Below, piece by piece: positions 51,973 to 63,475 of a DNA stretch of 64,000 nucleotides. The notes below the pieces were generated by a model. It had not been told where the DNA came from, searched no databases, and saw only the letters and a list, made by a program, of their open reading frames with translations. The position numbers and the translations under genes are program-made. The first letter of the stretch is position 1, and every line of letters begins with the position of its first letter. This stretch comes from Catenaria anguillulae PL171 (taxonomy: Eukaryota > Blastocladiomycota > Blastocladiomycetes > Blastocladiales > Catenariaceae), in NCBI GenBank assembly GCA_002102555.1, contig MCFL01000088.1:1-64000 (forward strand), given 5' to 3'.

Positions 51973-52678
51973 TGGATTGCGTACTGCTGTGAGTCCTAGG
52001 ACGGGGGGGGGGGGGGATGAATTGCATGAATGCTGGACCAGTATCATTCGATTCTCCCACAGTCACTCAAGTCAGCCGACAGGCGATACCGTGGCATCGT
52101 GGGAACACTGTACAGGCCTGGGCCGTCGATCAAACTTATCTGAGCTTCCCTGTACCCTTCAGACATGCCAGGAATCGCGCATCACGTAGCTTTACGAGCA
52201 GAAATCAAAGAACTCACGGTTACTCATATTCGCATCCAGTCATCTGCCTCTTCTTTCAAATCATGTGCAACAATGCGCGCGCATTGCGTTCCTGCTCACT
52301 CCCTGCTGGCAGGTGACGAAGTGGACCAATGAATGCGAATGCCGGATGTGAGAGCGATATTGAGTCGCCGCTGGTGTTCTTCAGCAGCCACGTTGCGCAA
52401 GATAAATACCTTCATTCATGTCCCATGCCGAGGTCAATATGTTTCAACGATTCACTACCTACATATTTCGGCGACAAGAGCTGCAATATCCATATGGGCG
52501 CCAGAAAGCCCCGTCCTGTATGCACCCATGTAACTCAGGTGGAGAATGACTTGTCCACAATTTATCAAAACAGCTAGGCCAAGACAAAAACAGTCTCTCT
52601 TCCCATTGACGACTATTGCTCTCCCACGATCTTGAGCCTTTGCCGGCTAGGTCCGGCCACATTGCTCTGCTCCGGAAA
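51973..52678. other. Intergenic region with a G-tract
   Basis: About 700 bases upstream of the AK8-like gene. A run of about 14 G lies near 52003-52016. AT-rich sequence follows to 52678. No supported gene. Confidence 0.4.
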
Positions 52679-53086
52679 TCAATGTTGATTTGCCTTTCCA
52701 TTGCCTTGAATCACCTTACTCTCATACCCTGCCACGAGTAAATCCATAGTGACTGTCAGAAAACGAATCTCGCACCTCCAATTGATCCACATACCCATCA
52801 AGGCCCCCGCTCCGCCGGCGATAATCAACGCAGCCCATCCATAGCCCGAGTACTTGTTGATCAGCGCAAGTTGCTGCGGAGTCAGCCGCGGCAACCGAAA
52901 GTAGAAAGGACTCGAGGACGCATTCGTCGGCGGTTGATGCGGGTACGGGTTCTTGTTGTACGGACCAAAGACGCGCGGGCGCTGGTGGGGGCCGTGTGGC
53001 GTTGGGTTGGGCGGATTGGTGGGAGAGGGGCCGGCAGCGGAAGGGTTTGTTGCTGAGGGTGGGGTTGGCTTCTGGTCAGATGACAT
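52679..53086 (-). CDS. Small Pro-rich single-pass membrane protein
   Basis: Exons 53086-52795 and 52752-52679 give 121 residues. The first 55 residues are Pro/Asn/Ser-rich. Then FYFRLPRLTPQQLALINKY precedes one hydrophobic segment (GWAALIIAGGAGALMG, about 82-98) and a short charged tail. The intron is only about 42 bases; without splicing the frame would also stay open for the same tail, so it may be optional. The layout resembles small mitochondrial or ER membrane subunits. No family recognised. Confidence 0.55.
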   Translation of the reverse strand: MSSDQKPTPPSATNPSAAGPSPTNPPNPTPHGPHQRPRVFGPYNKNPYPHQPPTNASSSPFYFRLPRLTPQQLALINKYSGYGWAALIIAGGAGALMGMWINWRCEIRFLTVTMDLLVAGYESKVIQGNGKANQH

Positions 53087-53395
53087 GGTGATGGTAGTGT
53101 AACAATTATGTGTTTCATGCCGCTGTGGCGGCTCCACCAACTTGCTTCACACGTCTCAACCGAAACTTGAGCCAGCGGTGTGAGACAAGGCCGGCTCTTC
53201 TGCATACATCAATCAGTTTTATCGTATATCAAAGATTCAGCCGTCCTGAAATGATTCACTTCGTTGTGCGCACGGCCGCCAATCTGTCCACACCAGCCTC
53301 CTATTCCCCAACTCGTCTCGCACCATCAGCTACCTGTCGAGTAACGACCTCAGAACGCACACAAACTCGACCGTCTCCCGGACCACTATTGGCGC
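53087..53395. other. Short intergenic stretch
   Basis: About 310 bases between the small membrane protein and a frameshifted remnant. Nothing recognised. Confidence 0.4.
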
Positions 53396-54065
53396 TCAAG
53401 CAATTATGTCGACTACATCCGTGACGGCCGCAGCTTCCCGTCCATCTTCTGTCCCCACTTTGAGCGCGTTCTCAATACTTTGCCCAATCAATCGCGCTTT
53501 GGCCACCAGCTCAGTGTTTGAAAACCACGGCCACGCCCAAGACGGCACGGGCCGGTTCCAGTGAACGCACGACTGAATAAACAAAGCGTCTACCGACCTG
53601 ATTTGGTCGACGAGAAAGTGACAATTGTCCGCCATGGGATCCACGCGGTGAGCAAATGTCGCCGCGGTGCCAACGGCGCGCATGACGAGGTGACCACTGG
53701 CCAAGACCGGCCAGGTGTCGGGTCGATTTGCTGGAAATGGAGCAGGTTGGAGCGGTGGTCAAAGACGTGACGAATCAAGCTGTGCAGTGGGCGGTAACGA
53801 TTTTTGTCTATAGATTTGGCGAAGCTGATGAAGTCCTGGTGGCCAAAGGTGCCAGGAAGCCAAGAGTGGAAGATGCGGCCATAATCCCATGAAGATTGGT
53901 TCTGGCCCGCTGATAACAGAGTGTTCGAGAGCGAATCGTAATTGAGCATTTTGCAGAGCGAATGAAAAATGTTGTTCCGTCATCAGTCAGAAGCCCAACA
54001 AGCGCTGACGTTGAATGGGGTGAGCTGCTACAGATGGTGAATCCGAAAAGACCGGAAAAGCACAA
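53396..54065 (-). pseudogene. Frameshifted gene remnant of unknown family
   Basis: Three minus-strand frames follow one another with protein-like content: VGLLTDDGTTFFIRSAK (about 54000), then MLNYDSLSNTLLSAGQ...FGHQDFISFAKSIDKN...LIRHVFDHRSNLLHF (53949 to about 53715), then MRAVGTAATFAHRV...FIQSCVHWNRPVPSWAWPWF and an acidic end (53704-53396). The changes fall at about 53950 and 53710 with no plausible introns, so two frameshifts seem to have broken a once continuous gene. Sequencing error is an alternative. Confidence 0.5.
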
Positions 54066-54335
54066 AATTCAGTGTGCGGGCTTGGATTCACGGACACGGC
54101 CAAGCAATGTTCGTGTGAGTGCCCAAACGTACGTCTAGTAGCATCTCAGTCGGCAGCAGGCCGTACGCCGTGCTCACCCGGCAGCAGACGTGTCATCGTG
54201 AAGTTGGCGACGGCCACAGCCGCACGACCAATGTGCCCGTGAACAAGAGATCATCGCCAGCAGGTTGACGGAGCGGTGATGGATGGAGCCATGACGCCAT
54301 GAACCGATCCTAAAGGAACACTCTATGAAATCTAT

Positions 54336-57254
54336 ATGCCTGCGGCACACACTCCTCTCATGATTTCCGCCGGGCCCGTTGCCGCCAACGGCACCCTGAA
54401 TGCCTCGGATCAAGCTCCGTTGGTCCTGGCAGACAAGGCGGTAGCCGTCGCCACACCACCCAATTCCGTCAAGACCGACCCAGTACAAGTCTCAACGCTG
54501 GCCGAAGTGCACGCCGCAGTTGACGCACTCAATTCTCTCGAAGACTCACTGACGGCCGAGCTTTCCGTGCTCACGAGTGTGCCGCTGTCAACGCCCTCCG
54601 CGTTTCTGGCCGACAAATCGTACGCACTTGCACTGAATGCCAGCCTACAACGAGCTGACCTGGAACTTATTAGACCGGAAATCGCCATGCTCATGGGCCA
54701 ATCCGCGCAGCTTCTCGCGCTTGCCTCGGAGAGCGATTCGCTCACCATGACGCTCGGATCACAACTCAAGTCGCTCGACCTCGAGCTGGTTCGTGCCCGT
54801 TTCTTCTTTTCCCTCCAGATTCCCTTGACTGTTTTTTCACTGATGATTTTGAAACCACAGCGCCACCTCGACAAAGCCATTGACCGCATCCACCTTCTCA
54901 CCGACATCAAGGGCTGCGCAACCAACGTTCAATCCGCCATGGCGGTTGCCGATTGGGAAACCGCAGCAGGTTACGTCGAGCGGCACCTTGAGCGTATCAA
55001 GGCAATGCCTCCTCCCGCAGCCCTCGCCCCCTCGCGCCCCGCCGCTTCCACCGTGCCACCAGCTGGCACCGACACGCTCCCGGCAACCCCGCGCATGTCG
55101 CTTGCCGAATTCGAAGACCTGCCACCATCCCTGCAATCGCTGTTCCCGCACCACACGTCGATCGAACGCGACCTGCGGCACGCCGAAGCCATTCTCGACT
55201 CGACCCGTGCAGACCTCAAGCAAGCTCTGACATCGGAATTTCAACGCGCAGGCGACCCTGCCCACCCAGATTCGCCCGCCTTGCTGCGTTGCGTGTCGCT
55301 GTTCCCACGCATTGGCGAACACGAGCTAGGCGTGTCGCTGTTTGCCGCCTATCTTGCCAGCATGCTTGCCGACCGGTGCCGGGCCGTTGCCGCCGATGTG
55401 CACCAGCTCGGGCCCGCAGCCAACGTGCAGCTCATGACCAAAGTGTTTGAAAACATTGCGTTGCTTGTGGACCAGAATGCAGGCATGATTGAGGAAAAGT
55501 ACGGCCACGGGTATGCGCTGATCTTGTTGCAGCATTTGCACGCCGAGGGCGCACGCCAGGGACTCGACTTGGTGCGTGGGTGGATGGACAAGCGGCGCGT
55601 CGACCACTTGTTGGGCATGGCTCGGCAGGCCGTCGACTTGTCTGCACGCGAGCTCGACGCGACGCTTGCCGAGATGGTGGCCGTGGTCCAGCACACCGAT
55701 TTGTTTTACCGGTTCTTGAGGCATCGTGGACGCGCCGAGGTTGCCGGCATTCGTGCGGCGGCGGCCGCCGGCAATGCCGGCATGCAGGCGCTGGTAACCA
55801 AGATTGACGACCAGCCAAAGACGCTTGCGCCCGAAACGGGCCTGCCGCTCATGGGCGACCTGGAAGGCGTTGCAATCAAGGAAATGTCCAACCATTATAT
55901 TGCACTTGAGTCGGCATACTTCAAGTCCAACGTAGCACGTGCCATGGATCTCGACATGCAGACTGCGGGCGGCGATGCCGACGCGAACGGGCCGCTCATG
56001 AGTGCGTGCGTCGACGATGTGTTCTACTTGTTGAAAAAGTGCGTGTTTCGCGCGCTGGCAACGAGGGATTTGGACGTGGCGTGCACCGTGTTGCAAGAGT
56101 TTGAAAGTGTCGTGCAGGGCGAGTTTGTGGGCGGATTGCAAGGGAGACTCGAAGGTTTATTGGAGGCATTTGCGGGCGAGCCGAGGGCAGACACGAGGGC
56201 CGGGTTGATGGTACATTCGTTCCGTTCCCTCAACCTGCGATCTTTGTTGTCGATGCAGCGGCCAAACTTACATCACTGACGGATCACTTTCCAGATGCAA
56301 CTCAACAACCTTCAGCAAGTGGTTGTCTACATGCCGAAATTCCTCGACGAAGTCGAGCGCTCAATCCAACCACTGGTCCGCCTACTCCCAACCACCTCGT
56401 CACTGCCCGACGTGTCGCAGTCCGCCTCCACCCTCGACATGCCCGACGTGGACCCCAAACTGGCCCAGCTTCTCGCCAAGCGCCGTGAAAAAGTCGCATT
56501 TTCGCTTGGCCCCTACAATCGGCTTGCGCACTCTGTGGCGCAAGTCGTGCACAAGCACCTCGACGACATGTTTGAGACGTTTTTGCGGTCCAAGGTCCAG
56601 GGACTTCTCAAGCAGTACCTGTACACAAACTACACCATGGACGAGGACGAGTACACACAGCTGGCCGCGGCCAATGCATACATTGGCAACAATACCCGGT
56701 TTGTGAATGCATTTAGCGGGCTTGTTGCTAACAGCAAGGTACATTTTCCTTGTCGTTCCCTCGATTGCTTTCCCTTAGCTTACCCATGCCGTGTGTAACC
56801 CCCCCCCCCCAATTCACAGAATGAGCTTTTGCCCGCCAACATGCACGTGCTGCTCCTGGTCATGGTCGACTTTTGCATCAAGTACTGGGAATCGCTCATT
56901 CTCACGCAACGTTTCTCGCAATTCGGTGCCTTGTACCTGGAGCGCGACGTGCGGTCGTTTGCGTCGTATGCGACCTCGGAAGCCTCGCGCACGGCCGGCG
57001 CGGCCGAGCCCGCGGGTGGGGCGGGCGGAGGCGGTGCGTCGTTGACGTGGGCACATAGTTTGCGTGAAAAGCTGGCCGGGTTGCATCAGATTATCACCTT
57101 GTTGACGGTGAGTGAGCCCGCAGAGGTGTTGGATTATTGGGGTCCAAAGGCGGTGGCACCCATTGAGTGGAAGTTGAAGGAGAAGCAGGTCAGGCAGGTG
57201 TTGGGGTTGAGGGTCGAGTTTGGGGCCGAGGAGATTGCGAAGCTCAAGTTGTAG
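54336..57254 (+). CDS. COG4: Conserved oligomeric Golgi complex subunit 4
   Basis: Exons 54336-54788, 54861-56210, 56295-56738 and 56820-57254 give 893 residues, all with phase-0 joins. The N-terminal helical region (AEVHAAVDALNSLEDSL...) is followed by LDKAIDRIHLLTDIKGCATNVQSAM, the block used to recognise Cog4. The middle has IGEHELGVSLFAAYLA and EEKYGHGYALILLQHLHAE. The C-terminal bundle has MQLNNLQQVVVYMPKF, NRLAHSVAQVVHKHLDDMFE and RFSQFGALYLERDVRSFASYA. COG4 is a core subunit of the tether for retrograde vesicles within the Golgi and binds the syntaxin and Sly1 proteins. Intron 1 is 72 bases with no in-frame stop, so an unspliced message could also be translated. A C-tract lies just before the last acceptor. 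Confidence 0.92.
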
Positions 57255-57528
57255 TTGGATACATGTATGTCCATATTTGCACATCTTTCAGTGTTTACTT
57301 TATGCGTGGGGAAGGCAGGAGTATGTGGTGGTATATAGAATGAGAGGGAGGAGTTGTGAAAGGGGGGCGAGTGAGACCAGCAAAAGAAAACAACGAGCAT
57401 TCAGAGATAACGAGGGTCACAACGGTGCAGCAACGCAAAAAAACGGGCAATGGATGCCAGGGTGAAGATGCCGAGCGGGTACCGAGAATTAAATAGAAAT
57501 GTACAGATATCGCAACCAAATGACACAG
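57255..57528. other. Convergent intergenic stretch between COG4 and CDK
   Basis: About 270 bases with the two 3' ends facing each other. No other feature seen. Confidence 0.5.
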
Positions 57529-58711
57529 TTACAGTGCCAATCCCGCCGTCCGCCCAACCAACGCTCCGGCCTCCTCGGCCATTCCCTCGGTTGTTGCGTC
57601 TTGAAAGTAGGGATGCGCCAGCGCTTGATGTGCATTGTACCGCAAATTTGGGTCGTATGCCAACATGTTCTGTGGCAAAAAAAAAAAACGCCTACCTTAG
57701 AAATCGGTTGAGATCCCGCAAAGAACGACGTAGCAAGTGAGCATACCTCAATCAAATGCAGCGCATACTCTGGCGGGTTGGGGACAACAGACTCGAGAGA
57801 TTTTCCCCTCCATTGCGGAAACTCAATCTGAAAGTCGGGCATGTCTGCAACTTCTTTCCAAACCCGCGGGTCGGGTGTGCCGCGCAATTGAAAGATTTTG
57901 AAGAGCTGGTCAATCTCCGAGTCACCTAGAGGCAAAATGTCCACGTCAGTACATATGTACATGACTACGTTGACCAGGAGGCAAGTGATGAACCTGGAAA
58001 CACGGCCTTGCCCGTAAGCATTTCCAAGAGGATACACCCAGCAGACCAAATGTCGACGGCAAACGAGTAGTTTTTTGATCCAAGCAAGATTTCGGGTGGA
58101 CGGTACCACAACGTGACGACCTCGTGTGTGTAGACGCGCATTGGTACATTGATGCCGCGTGCAAGGCCGAAATCGGCGAGTTTGAGGTTGTAGTTTGAAT
58201 CAATGAGAATGTTCTGATGTGATGGGGAGTAGAAAAGTCAGAGAACAAGGAGGAAGAGACTTGAAAAAGTGTATCGGAAAGAAGTGTATACCTGAGGTTT
58301 CAGGTCCCGGTGAAAGATGCGATGGCGATGGCAAAAGTCGAGCGCCCTAAGCAGTTGCAAGGTAAAGCTCTTACACAGTGTGTGCGGCAGGGGCAAATTC
58401 TTTGTCTGATCCATGAACATTTTGAGATCGTGGTCGACAAACTCGTAGACCAAGTGCAGCTGGCGATGCGAGTACGTCACGTCGTGCAAGCGGACAATGT
58501 TTGGGTGGTTGAACTCGATGAGCAAGGCAACCTCACGCAGAGCCGTGGCAGGTACGCCATTGTCGTCGTTGTCAAAGCGGATGCGCTTGAGGGCAACGAG
58601 GCGGCCGGTGGCGAGGTCTCGGGCCTTGTAGACGACGCCATAGGTTCCTTCGCCAATCTTTTCGACGCACGAGTAGGAGCGGTCCGAGGAGTTGAAGTAG
58701 CCGTTGAGCAT
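57529..58711 (-). CDS. Cyclin-dependent kinase of the CDK1/CDK2 type with a PATALRE helix
   Basis: Exons 58711-58292, 58213-57994, 57925-57747 and 57669-57529 give 319 residues. The kinase is complete: [11 protein letters not shown] (20-30) with Thr23-Tyr24, the usual Wee1/Myt1 targets; Lys42; HRDLKPQN with Asp136; DFG at 154-156; and a T-loop [20 protein letters not shown] with Thr169 for CAK. The cyclin-binding helix reads PATALRE (54-60) where CDK1 has PSTAIRE. Most other signature residues are CDK1-like. It could be the cell-cycle CDK itself or a divergent paralogue; the window cannot decide. An extra 9-residue N-terminus precedes the usual start. It is divergent from SEC21 with a 520-base shared promoter. 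Confidence 0.9.
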
Positions 58712-59230
58712 TGTCAGGTGTCGAGGTCAGGTTGGGAGGGGGAACTGAACCGCGTTTGGATGAACGGAGAGGGGACAACGACGGTAGGAGGAGACGGGAA
58801 AGCCGAAAAAAAGAGGACCGAAAAAGACGGAATCAAGTGACTTGCGTGTGTTGCGTAGAGTATTGTTGGGTGTGTTGACTTGACGTGCTGTCCAGCACCG
58901 GTTGCATATTTATTCAAGGCAGAATTTCAAGTCAGAGAGATCGTGGATCCGGTTTTGACGTGTCGCCCGACGTGATCAAGATCGAGCTTCCGATCTGCAC
59001 CTCAACGTCCGCCGACTCGAACTCGCCGCGCGGCGCCTAACTATCCTCAGTTCAGCTCAGTTGCCACGCCATTATTCATACTGTATCCTCTTGTCAAGTC
59101 AAGTCGATCAATGGATGGATGGACGACGGGGTCAATGAGCAATGCATATCTGATCCATCAACCACACTCTCAACGATCACTATTATACCACAGCTCAATC
59201 ACCACCACCACCACCAAATTCGAATCGAAC
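58712..59230. promoter_or_regulatory. Divergent promoter between CDK and SEC21
   Basis: About 520 bases separate the two start codons. AT-rich stretches near 58905-58915 (TTTATTCA) and 59060-59090 are candidate core promoters. No exact element was identified. Confidence 0.4.
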
Positions 59231-62200
59231 ATGGCCGGCAAGAAGGACGACGACACCTCGGCCGCCAACAAGGGCAGCTCGCCCTACGACAAGTCGCAGG
59301 TCCTCCAGGAGACCCGCGTCTTCAACGAGACCCCGCTCAACCCGCGCAAGTCGCGCCTGCTCCTCGGCAAGGTCCTGGCCCTGCTCTACGCGGGCGAGCA
59401 CCTGACCCGCCCCGAGGCCACCGACCTCTTCTTTGCCACCACAAAGCTCTTCCAGGCAAAGGACCCGGGCCTGCGCCAAATCATCTACCTCGTCATCAAG
59501 GAGCTCGCTGACAAGGCCGACGATGTGCTCATGGTCACCTCCTCGCTCACAAAGGACATCAACGCCAAGCCCGACGAGCTCTTTTCCAACAACACGGTCC
59601 TCTCGTCGGCCGCGTCCGCGTTCGGCTTCCGGTTTGGCGGCGGCTCGTCCTCGACTTCGTCGTCGTCGGCTGCCACCACCTCGCTCAACTCGGCCGCCTT
59701 GGCCCTCGGCGCAGGCGCGGGGCCTGGCGCACTCATTGGCACCAACGTATCACATCGCGCAGACGCCATCCGCGCCCTGTGCCGCGTCACGGACCCGAGC
59801 ATGCTTGCTGCCATTGAACGCTTCCTCAAGCAAGCCATTGTCGACACGCACGCGGCCGTGTCGACCTCTGCCTTGATCGCGGCCTACCACCTCTCCGGTG
59901 TCACAAAGGACATTGTGCGCCGCTGGGCCAACGAGGTCCAAGAGGCTTTCACCTCGCCCAAGGTGGCCAACCCAGGTGCACCTGGGTATTCGTCCACGTG
60001 TTACATTGTGCAGTACCACGCGCTCGGTCTGCTTTACCAGATCAGGCAACATGATCGAATGGCCGTGGCAAAGTTGGTCCAAGGGTTGGCGCGGTCGGGG
60101 GCCGTCCGGTCGCAGTGGGCACAATGTCTGCTTGTGCGGTTTGCCGTCAAGTGTTGCGAGGACGAATCGAGCTCATTTGGTGGCAAGTCCATGGTCAGCA
60201 CCGAGGGCAGTGTCTCAGCGAGCATGTATGAGTTTTTGAAGGCTTTGTGCAAGTACGTTTTTCTTTTTTCATAGCACTCTTGCCCCCATCGGGTGCCATT
60301 TGCTAACTATCAACAACATGTGTCACTGTAGTGCAAACGATATGGTCATGCTCGAAGCCGCCCGCGCCTTGTGCTCCATGGTCACTGACAACGCCGCCAC
60401 ATCCCTCACGGCCACCCAAGTGCAGCCTGCCATCCAAGCCCTCCAACAACTGCTCGCGTCCCCGAAACCCACCCTCAAATTTGCAGCCTTGCGCACACTC
60501 AACCAACTCGCACAAATCAACCCGTCGCTCGTGTCCGCATGCAACCTCGACATGGAATCCCTCGTCAGCGACTCGAACCGGTCGATTGCCACATTTGCCA
60601 TCACAACGCTGCTCAAGACGGGCACGGAATCGTCCGTGGACCGCCTCATGAAACAAATTGCCGGGTTCATGTCCGAAATCTCGGACGAGTTCAAGGTCAT
60701 TGTGATTGACGCCATCCGCGTGCTTGCCGTGAAATTCCCAAACAAGCAAGCCGTCATGTTGCAATTCCTGTCGGGCGTGCTGCGCGACGAGGGCGGGTAC
60801 GAGTACAAGAAGGCCGTGGTGGAAGCCATCTTTGACTTGGTCCAGCGCATGCCCGAGTGCCTTGAGACGGCGCTCGCCCACCTGTGCGAGTTTATTGAAG
60901 ATTGCGAGTTTACCAAGCTGGCCGTGCGCATTCTCAACCTGCTGGGCATTGAAGGCCCTCGCACAAAAGATCCGGCAAAGTACTTGCGGTACATTTACAA
61001 CCGCGTCATTCTCGAAAACTCAAACGTGCGCGCCGCCGCAGTCACGGCACTCGCATCGTTTGGCGCGCGCGTCGATTCTGTGCGCCCGACCGTCCGCGTG
61101 CTGCTTTCGCGGTGCACGGACGATCCGGACGACGAGGTCCGCGACCGCGCAACGCTCTACCTGCGCATTCTCGACAATGAGCCGCTCCGCAAAAAGTATC
61201 TCATGAACGCCACGGCGTTTGCCTTGCCTGCGTTGCACGCCAAGCTCGGGTACTACACGGCCCAACGTGCGTTTGATGCACCCTTGGACTTGGCGGCCGT
61301 GCCCAGGGTCGACAAGCGCGACGAGTTTGCCCGCGAGGTCAAGGCTCGGGCGCAAAGTCCGACGCGGCAGGCCATGATGGCTGGGCCTGGGTCGCCCGGC
61401 ACGTTGCCGTCATCGGCCACGGCGACCACTTCCTCGACGGCTGGCGTCGGTGGTGCAAGCGCAGGTGCAGGTGCCGGTGCAACGGCCGCATCGGCCGCAC
61501 ACTCGGCCACGCAAGCCGCCGCCGTGCTCGAAAAAGTGCCCGAACTTGCCCCGCTCGTGCCCTCGCTCTTCAAGTCGTCGCCGGCCACCCCGCTCACCGA
61601 CAAGGAAATGGAATATGTCGTGCACGTTGTCAAGCACGTGTTTGCCGAGTGGCTCGTGTTTGAGTATGTGGTGGTCAACACTGTGCCCGATGCGTTGCTC
61701 GAGCAGGTCACGGTTCAGATGGTACCCGATGTGCCCATTGATGCCGTCATGCGCCAAATGCTCGTGGTGCCTGCGCCAAGGATCGTCTGCGGAGCTCAGG
61801 AGCCAGCCAGGGTGTTTGTGGCGTTCCAGCGGGCGCCTGGGTCCGCGCCCATTGTATCGTTTGCGACCACGCTCAAGTATGTTGTCAAGGACTGCGATCC
61901 GGTCACGCATGAGCCGGATTCGGTGGAGGGGTACAATGACGAGTACAATGTACGCTCACACGTTGTTTTTCGTCTTTTCTTTTCTCATTTCCATCCGGAT
62001 ACTAACACTCATACACGCGATTGCAATGATCACAGCTCGAGGACGTGGACTTGACCCTCGCAGACTACATGCTTCCCACCGCCGTCCCCGACTTTTCCTC
62101 TGCCTGGTCGTCTCTCCCCGCCGAACTCATTCAAACCTTCCAAGTGCCCGGCACCCTGCACGCCTCGGTCGGTAACCTGCTCACGCTCTTGGGCATGCAA

Positions 62201-62404
62201 GCACTCGAAGGTTCCGGTAACGTGGCAAAGGACCGCGCGTCGCATGTGCTCGTCATGGCGGGCGTGTTCATGGGTGGGTTCCCCGTGCTGGTGCGTGTGC
62301 GGCTGGCGGGCGAGCCCGGCGCGGGCGTCACGGCCATGGAGGTGGCGGTCAGGAGTTCGGTGGCCGAGGTGGCGCAGATGGTGGTGCAGGCCGTTCAGGG
62401 ATGA
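59231..62404 (+). CDS. SEC21: Coatomer subunit gamma (gamma-COP)
   Basis: Exons 59231-60252, 60332-61949 and 62036-62404 give 1002 residues. The N-terminal adaptin-like solenoid has KSQVLQETRVFNETPLNPRK and LLYAGEHLTRPEATDLFFATTKLFQ at the start. ATFAITTLLKTG and LRILDNEPLRKKYLMNATAF come later. A Ser/Ala-rich linker includes GAGAGATAAS. The C-terminal appendage is built from RIVCGAQEPARVFVAFQ and, after intron 2, LADYMLPTAVPDFSSAW and MEVAVRSSV. Gamma-COP is part of the COPI coat that returns cargo from Golgi to ER and binds ArfGAP. An unusual Ser/Ala/Gly-rich insertion lies at about 119-155. A broken copy of its middle and appendage regions is at 22.6-23.0 kb. Confidence 0.95.
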
Positions 62405-63475
62405 GTGACTGAGCATTCAGTGTGTTGGGAGCCTGGAGGTTGTGTGGTTATTGAATTTGTCTTTCTTGTTTCCTTCTTGTTTGGTTGCAGTCTCGGTATG
62501 AGTCGCACTCCGGTAAATACACATGGTCCATTTTCAATTCTCCGCAACGTGGTGACCGGCAGCGCAAATGCCGTCGATGTTCTGATCTCGGCGCAAGTCA
62601 TGTTAAACTGACGCGGCACCTGCCCATTCCCCTGGTTTTTTTCGACCACAAGGGACATGATGTATCCTCGCCGTCTAGTTGGTACGTGCTCGCCCATTCA
62701 TCTCCGTCGTCGACTCAACACTGTCAATGATCCGACTGCTCACCGCCACTTTCTCTCTCCTCTCCTCAGTCTGCCAACAAAGACAAACCCGGGACAGTCT
62801 TTGAGCCACCGAAAGGCATTCACAGCCTTGATGCCGTCGCTTGATTGCGTTGTAGAAACGGTCTCCTTCATGTGCTGCACGAATGAATGGAATGAATGGC
62901 CCATTTTGTCAAACACCCGCTGAATTGTCAATATACAGCGCCGTTCGCCGCGCACAAGCGGAACATGGTCAATACGACAGGCCACTCGCGATGACAGGTT
63001 ACAGTCCGTCGAGCTTGCTGGCCGCCGGGCGGCCAAGGATGCAGAGCAGCGGACGCAAAACCGCCGCCTTGCCGTCGGTACGACACGTTCACGTTGGGTG
63101 ATCGGTTGGAACGACCCGACCCGGAGAAGCTACCCGGAGATGCAAAACCAGGGTGTGGTTATCGAGATCCAGGGGAGAGGGAATTGGGGTGCGAATGAGC
63201 GAGCTGCCACAGAGAAAATGTATCGAAAGAGTTGACCGGAAAACACTGTAGTGATAAATGTACCAAGAATCGGCTGCAAGAGGAACAACAGAGAAAAATG
63301 GGATGAATAATGGATGAGTAGGATGATTTAAACCAAAGGAAAGAACAACACAATAATCAAGAACACAATACACTAAAGGGAGATAGATGGCAAGCAACAG
63401 GAAAGCAACGAAAGAGACACACGCCCAGTCATACAAACTAACGAAACATGGGATCCGTACGATTACACACCCACC
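62405..63475. other. Convergent intergenic region with a weak minus-strand candidate
   Basis: About 1.07 kb. On the minus strand at about 62740-62940 a frame reads KMGHSFHSFVQHMKETVSTT then AVNAFRWLKDCP. A pyrimidine-rich acceptor (TTTGTCTTTGTTGGCAG) follows and leads to a second open piece (EERREKVAVSSRIIDS). This could be a tiny spliced gene, but nothing recognises it. The rest is AT-rich 3' UTR-like sequence. Confidence 0.3.
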
